From: Nocardia transvalensis NBRC 15921
Lineage (GTDB): Bacteria; Actinomycetota; Actinomycetes; Mycobacteriales; Mycobacteriaceae
NCBI RefSeq assembly: GCF_000308875.1
Contig: NZ_BAGL01000126.1
Span: forward strand, 62,001 to 126,000
Length of the DNA: 64,000 bases
Reading direction: 5' to 3'
Position 1 is the stretch's first letter; every line of letters begins with the position of its first letter. A program made the translations under genes and the position numbers. This document shows positions 17,716-25,008 of this stretch, piece by piece. Below the pieces are notes generated by a model that was not told where the DNA came from, did not search any database, and was given only the letters and a program-made list of their open reading frames with translations.

Positions 17716-18147
17716 TCAACTCGCGATCCGCACCCCCATCGAGCGTGCCGTGCCCGCCACGATCCGCATCGCGATATCGACATCGGAGGTGTTCAGATCG
17801 GGCAGTTTGCGGACGGCGACGGCCCGTAGCTGGGCCTCCGTCAGCAACCCGCCGTCCTCATGCCCCGGTCTGCTCGATCCTCGCGACACCCCGAGCGCCG
17901 CCCGGATCAGCGCCGAGGTCGGCGGCGTCTTCAACCGCATCGACCATGTCCGGTCAGGGGTGAAGGTCACCACCGCCGGAACGATCTCCCCGCGAGAGCC
18001 AGCGGTGAGCGCGTCGTACTCCTTCTTGACCTCGAACGGCGGAATCCCGGTAGGTCCCAGCATCTTTCCCAGTTCGACCATCGAGGCGTTCCCGGCATCC
18101 AAATGCATTGTCACCGTTCGCGTCTGCTTGACCGGATTCTTCGACAT
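17716..18147 (-). CDS. Divergent paralog of ribosomal protein uL11
   Basis: 143 residues matching uL11 along its length: LDAGNAS near residue 16, VVTFTPDRTW near 60, LKTPPTSALIRAALGV near 72-87, LPDLNTSDVDIAM near 115, and the diagnostic GTARSMGV near the C-terminus. It is not in a rplK-rplA operon but alone among metabolic genes, so it is a second copy. The N-terminal segment that in normal L11 reads NPxPPVGPALGQ is replaced by NASMVELGKMLGP and is about three residues shorter, removing the conserved prolines. L11 binds the 23S rRNA GTPase centre. A role as alternate L11 (stress or thiopeptide tolerance) is inference. Confidence 0.85.
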   Translation of the reverse strand: MSKNPVKQTRTVTMHLDAGNASMVELGKMLGPTGIPPFEVKKEYDALTAGSRGEIVPAVVTFTPDRTWSMRLKTPPTSALIRAALGVSRGSSRPGHEDGGLLTEAQLRAVAVRKLPDLNTSDVDIAMRIVAGTARSMGVRIAS

Positions 18148-18156
18148 GAGCCCGAC

Positions 18157-18185
18157 GCTAAAGATTGACGCTACGTAAGGGTCAA
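18157..18185 (-). promoter_or_regulatory. Promoter and dyad upstream of the uL11 paralog
   Basis: On the minus strand, TTGACC (18180-18185), a 17-bp spacer and TTTAGC (18157-18162) form a plausible sigma-70-like promoter about 10 bp from the ATG. The half-sites TTGACGCT and AGGGTCAA flank ACGTA (18165-18185), a dyad over the -35 and spacer as seen with MerR-type control. Regulator unknown. Confidence 0.45.
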
Positions 18186-18213
18186 GCCAATTCCCGGCAG
18201 GATCAAATCACTT

Positions 18214-18236
18214 CCCCGGCATGCTTTTGGCCGGGG
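18214..18236 (-). repeat. Hairpin element copy 6 (reverse, CC/GG stem variant)
   Basis: CCCCGGC, CAAAAGCAT, GCCGGGG on the minus strand. Both outer stem pairs are changed relative to the common form and both changes are compensated. It lies 7 bp past the stop of the NTF2-like gene. Confidence 0.85.
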
Positions 18237-18243
18237 TCACCTT

Positions 18244-18798
18244 CTACGGCCGAACCAGGTCGATGTGCGAGCGGGTGAGCTTGGAGTACGTCACCACCCA
18301 CGCACCGTCGACCTTCCGGTACTCGTCCTGGTACCAGCCGTAGCCGTGTACCCCGCCGACGCCGCCGAAGATGAGCACGTCTTCCATCCGCCAGACAGCC
18401 TTGGCCTCGGTCGGCGAGATCACCTCGATCTGCGGATCGAAGCCCTGGTGATGGGTCTGGGCGGCACCGAGAGTGAGTTGCAGGAACACGATGAACTGGT
18501 CTCTGTTAGTGAAAACCGGCCCCGCGCTGCCCGTGGTGTCCACCACGACATCGGGTGCCAGCAATTCCCGCAACGCCGCCCAGTTCTTCGCGTCGATATC
18601 GGCGAAGTAGTTCGTCTTGAGCTGCGTGATCGCTTGAAACTCCGCGGCAGTGTCGGCCGCGGAGTAGACACCGGGAGGCTCCGCCGGTCCTGCGCCGGCA
18701 ACCGAGGCTCCCGCGCCGATCACGACCGCGGTGCCGATCACCGCAGCGGTGCGGAGCGCGCGCCGCCCGGTCAGCGACCAATTGATGTGTGCAGACAT
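18244..18798 (-). CDS. Secreted SnoaL/NTF2-like protein
   Basis: 184 residues from ATG 18798 with a GAGGAGA site. An N-terminal signal peptide (ALRTAAVIGTAVVIGAGASVAGAG) is followed by an NTF2-like cone fold: FQAITQLKTNYFADIDAKNW, LLAPDVVVDTTG and YRKVDGAWVVTYSKLTR. SnoaL-like proteins are cyclases, isomerases or hydratases, or merely bind ligands. It is the last gene of the IclR-linked operon 21100-18244, with a second SnoaL-like gene two positions upstream that has no signal peptide. Function of the exported copy is unknown. Confidence 0.78.
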   Translation of the reverse strand: MSAHINWSLTGRRALRTAAVIGTAVVIGAGASVAGAGPAEPPGVYSAADTAAEFQAITQLKTNYFADIDAKNWAALRELLAPDVVVDTTGSAGPVFTNRDQFIVFLQLTLGAAQTHHQGFDPQIEVISPTEAKAVWRMEDVLIFGGVGGVHGYGWYQDEYRKVDGAWVVTYSKLTRSHIDLVRP

Positions 18799-18853
18799 AT
18801 CTCTTCTCCTCGTCGAGTGCCCTGTGGTCAGGTCGCGCGTCCGCGCCGGTTCT

Positions 18854-19846
18854 TCATCGGGCCCGCCGGCGTTGCAGGAAGAACTCCGTGGCACGACGCA
18901 GGGAGCCTTCGACGGGTTCGGGGTCCCAGCCCAGTTCGGTGACGGCTTTGCTGTGGTCGAGCGGGGACATCAGCTCTGCCATACGCAACCCGACCGCGGC
19001 GAAGGGCAGGTCGCGGCCGAGCAGGCGAGCAGCGATGTCGTTGCCGCGTGCGCCCGCGCGCAACACGGGCATCGACAGCCGGATGCGGGGTGGCGCGACA
19101 CCGGCGGCCGCCGCGACGAGGCGATGGATGTCGCGGTTGTGCAGGTAGCGGTCGGAGATGATGTAGCGATGGCCGGGACGGCCGTGGCGTGCGGCCGCGG
19201 TCATGGCGCGTGCGGCGTCCTCGATCCCGACCACTTCGGCGGCGAAATCGAAGTAGAAGGGGAACCGCCCCGCCGCAACTCGTGCGATCAGCGACCCGTG
19301 CGGTGTGGGCGCCCAGTCCGCGGGCCCATAGGTGGTCGACACGCACATCGCCACCGCGGGCAGGTCCCGGGTGCGGGCGTAGTCGAGCACCAGGTCCTCC
19401 GCGGCGATACGGGAGGCGATATAGGGCCCGCCGCCGTCCCAGTTGTGCGGATCGTCCTCGGTGACCGGGCGATCGGCGCTGATCGCCAGAGTGCCGGTGG
19501 TGCTGGTGAATACGAACTTGTCCAGCCGGGCGGCGATGGCGGCGTCGAGTACATGGCGCAGGCCCTCGACGTTGGTGCGGAACAGGACCTGCGGGTCGCG
19601 CAGCCACATGCGCGCGTCGACCACGCAGTAGTAGACGACGTCACAGCCGTTCATCGCCGCGGCCAGTGCCTCGTCGTCGAAGATGTCGCCGTAGCAGCGC
19701 TGCACGTCCAGATCGTCGATGCCGCGAGTGGAACTCGACGAGCGCACCATCACCCGGACGTTCTCGCCCTCGGCGACCAGGCGCCGGGTCACGTGACTGC
19801 CGAGAAACCCGCTGGCGCCGATGACGAGCTTCGTGGATCCGGTCAT
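18854..19846 (-). CDS. Extended-SDR NAD-dependent epimerase/dehydratase family protein
   Basis: 330 residues. Nucleotide loop GASGFLGSH at residues 10-18 and an extended-SDR body resembling dihydroflavonol-reductase/3beta-HSD proteins (VYYCVVDARMWLRDP, NVEGLRHVLDAA, FTSTTGTLAI). The active-site segment reads YIASRIAAE near residue 142, so the usual YxxxK lysine is replaced by arginine; activity may be altered or lost. It sits between the two SnoaL-like genes, 7 bp after the upstream stop, in one operon with the SDR at 20342. Substrate unknown; a cyclic ketone or steroid-like compound fits the set. Confidence 0.82.
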   Translation of the reverse strand: MTGSTKLVIGASGFLGSHVTRRLVAEGENVRVMVRSSSSTRGIDDLDVQRCYGDIFDDEALAAAMNGCDVVYYCVVDARMWLRDPQVLFRTNVEGLRHVLDAAIAARLDKFVFTSTTGTLAISADRPVTEDDPHNWDGGGPYIASRIAAEDLVLDYARTRDLPAVAMCVSTTYGPADWAPTPHGSLIARVAAGRFPFYFDFAAEVVGIEDAARAMTAAARHGRPGHRYIISDRYLHNRDIHRLVAAAAGVAPPRIRLSMPVLRAGARGNDIAARLLGRDLPFAAVGLRMAELMSPLDHSKAVTELGWDPEPVEGSLRRATEFFLQRRRAR

Positions 19847-19853
19847 GGCGATC

Positions 19854-20291
19854 TCAGTCGCCGGGCCGGGACAACTCGACGATCAGCCGAGTCAGCCGCA
19901 GCGCGGCCAGCTGCCATGCGCTGTCGCGGCGAATCCAGCGTTCGTGGTAGTGCCCGTACCCGCTCAGCGAGGTTCCGTTGTCCCACAGCACACGGTCGTG
20001 CATCGCCCACACCACCGTCGCGGTGTCACCGTCGATCTCGATCAGCGGAGTGTGGACCTGATGAGCGGTACGCGCCCCGCTCAGCGAGGTGCGAATCATC
20101 TCGACGACCGCCTCACGCCCGACGATCGGCGCCACCCCGGTGCCACCGTCGCTGACATCGAATTCGGCCTCGGCGCACAGCAGCCCGGCGAACCCCTCCC
20201 AGTCCTTGGTGTCCAGTGCCAGGCAATAACGCGCCTTGGCCTGAGACAGCTCATGGGCCGCGACCAGCGACGCCGGATCGGTGGTGGTCAT
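19854..20291 (-). CDS. SnoaL/NTF2-like cytoplasmic protein
   Basis: 145 residues from ATG 20291 (MTTTDPASLVAAHELSQAK). The pattern is that of SnoaL_4/NTF2-like domains: LSQAKARYCLALDTKDWEGF, LLCAEAEFDVSDGG, ARTAHQVHTPLIEIDGD, YHERWIRRDSAWQLAALRLTR. Relatives act as hydratases/isomerases or as small subunits in ring-compound degradation. Second gene of the operon, 50 bp after the SDR and 7 bp before the epimerase-like gene. Confidence 0.8.
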   Translation of the reverse strand: MTTTDPASLVAAHELSQAKARYCLALDTKDWEGFAGLLCAEAEFDVSDGGTGVAPIVGREAVVEMIRTSLSGARTAHQVHTPLIEIDGDTATVVWAMHDRVLWDNGTSLSGYGHYHERWIRRDSAWQLAALRLTRLIVELSRPGD

Positions 20292-20341
20292 TGCATCTCC
20301 CGGAAAGTAGTGCTGGAGTGAGGGATTCGGAGGCGGCGGGA

Positions 20342-21100
20342 TCAGGTGAGGCTGAACCCGCCGTCGACGGTGATCGCCTGGTCGGTGATACGGGCGGCGG
20401 CGGGTGCGGCGAAGAAGGCGACCGCGTGCCCGATCTCGCCCGCTTCGACGAACCCCAGGGGCGGCATGCGCTGCGCGGCCGGCCCGCTCGGGGCGGGTCC
20501 GGTGGCGCCCAAAGCGCCGGGGGTGATCACCCCGCCCGGCAGGACGGTGTTGACCGTGATGGCATGCTCGGCGAGTTCCATCGCCGCGGCCCGGCTCAGC
20601 GCTCGCACCGCCCCCTTGGACGCGGTGTAGGAGGCCAGTCCCGCGACGGCCATGCCCTCCAGCGCCGCCGAGGCGATGTTGACGATCCGCCCGCCGCCCC
20701 CGGCGGCGATCATCGCGCGCGCTGTCTCGCGAATCATCAGGAACGTTCCCCGGGCGTTGATCGCCTGCACGCGATCCCATTCGGCGGCGGTGGCCTCGGT
20801 CAGTAGTTCACGGTCTTGGACACCGGCGTTGTTGACCAGCAGCCACGGCGTGCCGAACCTGCCGGTGACGAGGGCGCACGCGGCCACGATCGAGGACTCC
20901 TCACCCAGCTCGACTTCGAGGGCGTCGGCCTCGTGACCGGCCGCCCGCAACGTCTCCACCTGCGCATGCGTGCCGGCTTCGTCGCGGTCGGCGATCACGA
21001 CCCGCGCCCCGGCCGCGGCCAGGACCGTCGCGATCCCCGCGCCGATCCCGCTCGCTCCACCCGTGATCACGGCGATCCGGCCCGCCAGTGTTGCCGTCAT
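20342..21100 (-). CDS. Classical SDR oxidoreductase
   Basis: 252 residues: TGGASGIGAG near residue 13, NNAGVQD near 90, Ser in NIASAALEG near 140 and YTASKGAVRAL near 157, giving a complete catalytic set; C-terminus DQAITVDGGFSLT is typical. NAD(P)-dependent oxidation of an alcohol. It opens the operon that diverges from the IclR gene and is followed by NTF2-like, epimerase-like and secreted NTF2-like genes. The operon probably handles one cyclic or aromatic compound sensed by the IclR protein. Confidence 0.87.
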   Translation of the reverse strand: MTATLAGRIAVITGGASGIGAGIATVLAAAGARVVIADRDEAGTHAQVETLRAAGHEADALEVELGEESSIVAACALVTGRFGTPWLLVNNAGVQDRELLTEATAAEWDRVQAINARGTFLMIRETARAMIAAGGGGRIVNIASAALEGMAVAGLASYTASKGAVRALSRAAAMELAEHAITVNTVLPGGVITPGALGATGPAPSGPAAQRMPPLGFVEAGEIGHAVAFFAAPAAARITDQAITVDGGFSLT

Positions 21101-21150
21101 CGACTCTCGCTCCTCACGGCGGTGGACTCGAGGGAGTCACGCCTTGCGTT

Positions 21151-21191
21151 TATCGAATATTCGATATAACTTGTCGAATAAGTGATTCGAC
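21151..21191. promoter_or_regulatory. Paired operator in the IclR/SDR divergent region
   Basis: A perfect 16-bp palindrome, TATCGAATATTCGATA (21151-21166), is followed by GTCGAAT-AAGTG-ATTCGAC (21173-21191). Both share the half-site TCGAAT and lie midway between the divergent starts, as expected for an IclR protein controlling itself and the operon. Confidence 0.6.
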
Positions 21192-21220
21192 GGTAGAACG
21201 CCGCGTGGAGGGAGTCAAGG

Positions 21221-22081
21221 GTGGCTGCGACGGGTTCGGCGCCGACGGCACGAGTGATACAGGTCATCGAGCTGCTCGCGCGGCCCGGCGCACGGTGGCG
21301 CTACAGCGAGATCGCCCGCGAGCTGAACCTGACCCAGGCCACCACACACGCCATCCTCAACACGCTGACCGAACGCGGCTGGGTCGTCCGGGATCCGGCC
21401 GCCAAGACCTACACCCTCGGGCCCGGCCTGGTCCCCGTCGCCGCGGCGGTGGGCACCCGCCCGTACGCCGAAGCCGCCCGCGCCGCGGCGACCGAGCTGG
21501 CCGCGGAGTTCGGCTTCCCCGCCTCCGTGATCGAGAAGCTCAGCGACGAGGCCCTCGTCATCACGGACTTCGTTGGCGGAGAACGAATCTGGCCGGGCGA
21601 CCGCATCCCCTACGCCCCACCCTTCGGTGCCTCCTACGCCGCCTGGGACACCGACGAGAGCCGCCGAGCATGGCTGGCTCGCAGCCCCCACACCAGCGCC
21701 GACACCATCGAACGCATCAACCACATGCTCACCCGAGCCCGCACCCGCGGCTACGACGTCGACGCCACCACCCCCGCCCTGGGCCAAGCCGCCAGCGTCC
21801 TCCACACCCTCGACACCGGCACAATCGCCCTACCCCCCAACATCCGCGAAACCCTCGACCAGCTACGCACCGAATTCACCACCCTCGGCTTCCCCGAAAC
21901 CCCCACCGACCCAGCCCCCTCGATCGCCGCCATCGCCGCCCCGGTGTTGAACGCCCACGGCCACGCCGCCCTCCTGATCGCCCTCCACCCCCTAACCCCC
22001 CTCGCCCCCGAACGCATCGAAACCCTCGGCAACCACATAGCCCACAAGGCCGCCACCATCGCCGACCGCACCCAACCCTGA
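21221..22081 (+). CDS. IclR-family transcriptional regulator
   Basis: 286 residues from GTG 21221 with GGAGGG upstream. Winged HTH at residues 10-65 (YSEIARELNLTQATTHAILNTL), then an IclR-type ligand domain to the end. Divergent from the SDR/NTF2 operon and very probably its regulator through the palindromes between them. IclR proteins often bind aromatic acids or their breakdown products. The second half of the gene is extremely C-rich on the coding strand, unlike its first half, although the frame and codon pattern stay intact. Confidence 0.88.
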   Translation: MAATGSAPTARVIQVIELLARPGARWRYSEIARELNLTQATTHAILNTLTERGWVVRDPAAKTYTLGPGLVPVAAAVGTRPYAEAARAAATELAAEFGFPASVIEKLSDEALVITDFVGGERIWPGDRIPYAPPFGASYAAWDTDESRRAWLARSPHTSADTIERINHMLTRARTRGYDVDATTPALGQAASVLHTLDTGTIALPPNIRETLDQLRTEFTTLGFPETPTDPAPSIAAIAAPVLNAHGHAALLIALHPLTPLAPERIETLGNHIAHKAATIADRTQP

Positions 22082-22181
22082 CAGACGCTCCACCACCCGC
22101 CCTTCACCAAGCCAGGCATCGATGATCGCAAACACTGCGGTGAAGGTCGCGCCGAACAGCCACTGTCTCAATGGATCTCGG

Positions 22182-22364
22182 TCAGGAATCCAGCCAGTAC
22201 TCGATCTGATCAAGGTCAGGGGTCGAGTAGATTCCCTCGCCGTCTTCGGCATCGAGCAGGGTCCAGGAGTAGGGCGGGCTGGAGGCCCGAACGAGGTGGT
22301 AGCCCGAGCGACTGGCTCGGGCGGTGAGTAGACGGATTCGCATGGTGATGGCGTCCGAGAACAT
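22182..22364 (-). CDS. Small hypothetical protein of the XRE/DUF397 locus
   Basis: 60 residues from ATG 22364 (MFSDAITMRIRLLTARASRS) with GGGAG six bases upstream; ends DLDQIEYWLDS. Its ATG overlaps the stop of the next upstream small gene (TGATG), indicating coupled translation. Acidic C-terminus (LLDAEDGEGIYSTPDLDQIEY). No known domain was recognised. Divergent from the XRE regulator at 22981. Confidence 0.5.
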   Translation of the reverse strand: MFSDAITMRIRLLTARASRSGYHLVRASSPPYSWTLLDAEDGEGIYSTPDLDQIEYWLDS

Positions 22365-22558
22365 CAAGTCTCCCAAAGTTGTTGTTGGCGAGTCGAATCC
22401 GGTCTGATGCGCCCGGCATCGACGAGCGTGTGAAATGCGGTGCGCTTACGAGCGCAGTCGTGATCGCGGTGCATCTGCATCGCCCTGTGCGCATCGGCAG
22501 TCGAAAGGGGTTCGGTCGGAGCCTCGCAACTCCAAGCCTCAGGCCATTCGAAAGACAC
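22364..22558 (-). CDS. Small hypothetical protein with an HRDHxCxRKxAF motif
   Basis: About 64 residues from GTG 22558 (VSFEWPEAWSCEAPTEPL), continuing ADAHRAMQMHRDHDCARKRT and AFHTLVDAGRIRPDSTR. The His/Cys-rich segment and the ending resemble small proteins often seen beside XRE/DUF397 pairs in actinobacteria, from memory of such loci. The frame continues open to 22786 and the true start is uncertain. Stop overlaps the start of the 22182-22364 gene. Confidence 0.45.
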   Translation of the reverse strand: MSFEWPEAWSCEAPTEPLSTADAHRAMQMHRDHDCARKRTAFHTLVDAGRIRPDSTRQQQLWET

Positions 22559-22980
22559 TGCCCGACAGTGACTTACAGCTCGATGCTCGCGCGGCGGGCG
22601 ACGGCATCCGCCGGTCGGCCAGACACAACCTAGTCCGAGTGCCGCGAAGGCTCCGATTCCGACAACCGCGAGAACACTCTGCGCTACGCACCACGCACCC
22701 ACGCCTCGTTCACCTTTCACTGCCGACGCCCGGAAAGTTGGCTGGCAAGGCCAACTCCTCTGGGATGGAAGAAAATTCAGCTTCACGCGGGTACGTCATG
22801 CTTCCCTCCGAAAGATCTTGTTTGCTGCGTCCGCGGTCATGCACGGAATCTCGCGAACAGTTCGGCATCGTCGGATCCACCTTGCCCGCAAAAAGATGCG
22901 AGCACGACATGCCAGCGGTGGGGTACTGTTGGCCTACCGAACGTGTTTACCCAGGTCAAACGACTAGTTTAGGTAAGGCG
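22559..22980. other. Intergenic region upstream of the XRE regulator
   Basis: 422 bp, visibly lower in GC than the flanks. It separates the two minus-strand small genes from the regulator. Open minus-strand frame to 22786 contains a hydrophobic run but no convincing start. The last 60 bp (AT-richer, with ACTAGTTTAGGTAAGG just before the ATG) probably hold the regulator promoter. Nothing else could be supported. Confidence 0.4.
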
Positions 22981-24339
22981 ATGGTCAGAGGGCGGGAATG
23001 GACCGGGTTCGAAGCGGTGGCACTACAGGAGGCCATGCGCAAATCTGTCCGGGAGTTTGCGGCCCTCTTGGGAATAGACCCTTCCACCGTCATCAATTGG
23101 CGAACCGGGCTCGGCTCGGTCCTTCCGCGTTCGGCTACCCAAGCGATGCTCGATACCACTCTCGCCCAACGCGCGACAGCGGATGACCGAGCCAGATTCG
23201 ACCAGATCCTGGCCGAGGGCGAGGTTGTCTGGCGAGAGCGGCACGACCGCCCGCCGGCCGAGGCTCAGTCGGTACGAAATCCGTGCGATACCGGCCCCGC
23301 ATCGTGCCCGGAAACGTCTACCGTGGGAGGAAGTCCTCTGGGTGCGGAAGGAGAGGATTCTGTGGAGCGCAAGACGTTCTTGCAGGTACTGACCGGCTCC
23401 ATGGCGGGATTCACGCTCGGCGCGGTCGGCCTGACGGAAGCTCATGAGCGGCTGGTCGAGGCTGTAGACCAACCACCACGCGTGGACGCGGCCCTCATCG
23501 AGCACTTCGACCGAATCTGCGACTATTGCCGAAGGCAGGACGATACGCAGGGTGCACAAGCCATATTGACCGTGGCTCAGGCACAACTGCGCCTGCTGCA
23601 TACGTTGCTGGCAGAATGCCCCTCTCGACTCCAACCACAGTTGCTCGCGGTGTACAGCAAGTTCGCGGGACTGGCCGGATGGCTGTCGCTCGACGCGCGA
23701 CAGTTCGCGAACTCGTGGCGTTATTTCGAGGTGGCCCAAGCAGCAGCACACCAGGCCGGTGCCAGCGCCCTCGTCGCATTCACCCTTGCCCGGATGAGTC
23801 ACGTTGCGAAGGCACAGGATCGACTGAATCTGGCGATCGACTACGCCTCGGCTGCCGTGGCGACGACCGACCAAGCTGATCCGCTCGTCCACACCTTCGC
23901 CCACGACCAATTGGCGCGAGCCCACGCCAAGGCCGGCGACGAAACGAGCTGCCTAGCCAGCTTGGAACGAACCCAGACATCCTACGATCAGGCCAAAACA
24001 GCAGCGGACCATTCTGATTCGTCCTTGGCGTACTTCTACGACGACGGCTTCCTACCGCACACCGAGAGCCAGTGCTACCTGAATCTGGGCCGACCGGACC
24101 GCGCGGTGGCACAAGCCGAAAGATCCCTCGAGCTCCACAATCCAGAACTGGTGCGCGACAACGCTTTTTCCAAGCTCTACCTGGCAACAACCTACGTCCA
24201 CTCCGACGAGCCCGAACAAGCTGTCAACGCCCTGAAGGACGCAGCCAACTGCGCCCGGCAGAACCGCAGCGTGCAGTTGGCCGAGCGAATCCAAACCGTC
24301 CGCGCCTCGATGACAAGGTGGCAAGGTCAGCACCGGTAG
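22981..24339 (+). CDS. XRE-type HTH regulator with C-terminal TPR-like region
   Basis: 452 residues from ATG 22981 (MVRGREWTGFEAVALQEAMR); the upstream open frame has no start signal. HTH at about 15-45 (SVREFAALLGIDPSTVINWR). After a low-complexity linker, residues 126-150 (RKTFLQVLTGSMAGFTLGAV) form a hydrophobic patch common to these proteins, followed by alpha-helical TPR-like repeats (FANSWRYFEVAQAAAHQAG, LNLGRPDRAVAQAERSLELH). Such regulators pair with DUF397 proteins in actinobacterial development and antibiotic control; two DUF397 genes follow. GC is lower than the neighbourhood. Confidence 0.8.
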   Translation: MVRGREWTGFEAVALQEAMRKSVREFAALLGIDPSTVINWRTGLGSVLPRSATQAMLDTTLAQRATADDRARFDQILAEGEVVWRERHDRPPAEAQSVRNPCDTGPASCPETSTVGGSPLGAEGEDSVERKTFLQVLTGSMAGFTLGAVGLTEAHERLVEAVDQPPRVDAALIEHFDRICDYCRRQDDTQGAQAILTVAQAQLRLLHTLLAECPSRLQPQLLAVYSKFAGLAGWLSLDARQFANSWRYFEVAQAAAHQAGASALVAFTLARMSHVAKAQDRLNLAIDYASAAVATTDQADPLVHTFAHDQLARAHAKAGDETSCLASLERTQTSYDQAKTAADHSDSSLAYFYDDGFLPHTESQCYLNLGRPDRAVAQAERSLELHNPELVRDNAFSKLYLATTYVHSDEPEQAVNALKDAANCARQNRSVQLAERIQTVRASMTRWQGQHR

Positions 24340-24527
24340 TAGAACTGGATGGGTATCTACGGGAACAGCCGTTGACCTAGAAGGCAGCACGACCTGTCGC
24401 AAGTGCTTACAGGTGGGGTTCTGTGCGTCTACTGAGCGCGTCTCCGCTGCCTGCACGATTCCAAGACATCCACTCCGCGACTTGAGATGATGTCCATGCA
24501 ACCTCCTTCGGCGCATCGGGAAGAAGC

Positions 24528-24740
24528 ATGAACGCTGATCTATCCAGAGCCAGATGGTTCAAGAGCAGTCTCAGTCAGGGCGGAAGGGAGTGTGTCGAGG
24601 TCGCATTCCTGGATGAGGGCACAGTGGGCGTTCGTGACTCCAAGAACCCCCAGGCCCCCGCACTGATCTTCACCCCCAGCGAATGGGACACCTTCACCGC
24701 AAACCTCACCAAGGACGAATTCCACCGCCCCGCAGGCTAA
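24528..24740 (+). CDS. DUF397 protein 1
   Basis: 70 residues, complete DUF397: RWFKSSLSQGGRECVEVAF, VGVRDSKNPQAPALIF, TPSEWDTF. DUF397 proteins are small partners, possibly antitoxin-like, of XRE regulators; here it lies 188 bp after one. ATG 24528 with a weak purine-rich site. It keeps the usual cysteine (CVEVA), which the second copy lacks. Confidence 0.88.
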   Translation: MNADLSRARWFKSSLSQGGRECVEVAFLDEGTVGVRDSKNPQAPALIFTPSEWDTFTANLTKDEFHRPAG

Positions 24741-24773
24741 CTAGAGGCCCGACCCGACGAAGGGGTTCTTAAC

Positions 24774-24986
24774 TTGACCGAAATCGACCCGACCACGCAC
24801 TGGTTCAAGAGCAGTCGCAGCGCTGGGAACTCAGAACGCGTGGAGGCTGCATTCTTGGGACACGGTTTCGTGGGTGTACGCGACTCCAAGGATCCAGGCA
24901 GCCCGGCGCTCGTCTTCACTCCGGGTGAATGGGATGCATTCACCGCGAGTGTCAAAGAGGGCGAATTCCGTAGCTCTGCAATCTAA
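24774..24986 (+). CDS. DUF397 protein 2
   Basis: 70 residues from TTG 24774 with AGGGG nine bases upstream. Paralog of the preceding gene: HWFKSSRSAGNSERVEAAF, VGVRDSKDPGSPALVF, TPGEWDAF. The cysteine of the CVEVA motif is replaced (RVEAA). Arose by local duplication; spacing of 33 bp suggests co-transcription with copy 1 and probably the XRE gene. Confidence 0.87.
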   Translation: MTEIDPTTHWFKSSRSAGNSERVEAAFLGHGFVGVRDSKDPGSPALVFTPGEWDAFTASVKEGEFRSSAI

Positions 24987-25008
24987 CCCAAGATTCTCCG
25001 ACGCAGCT

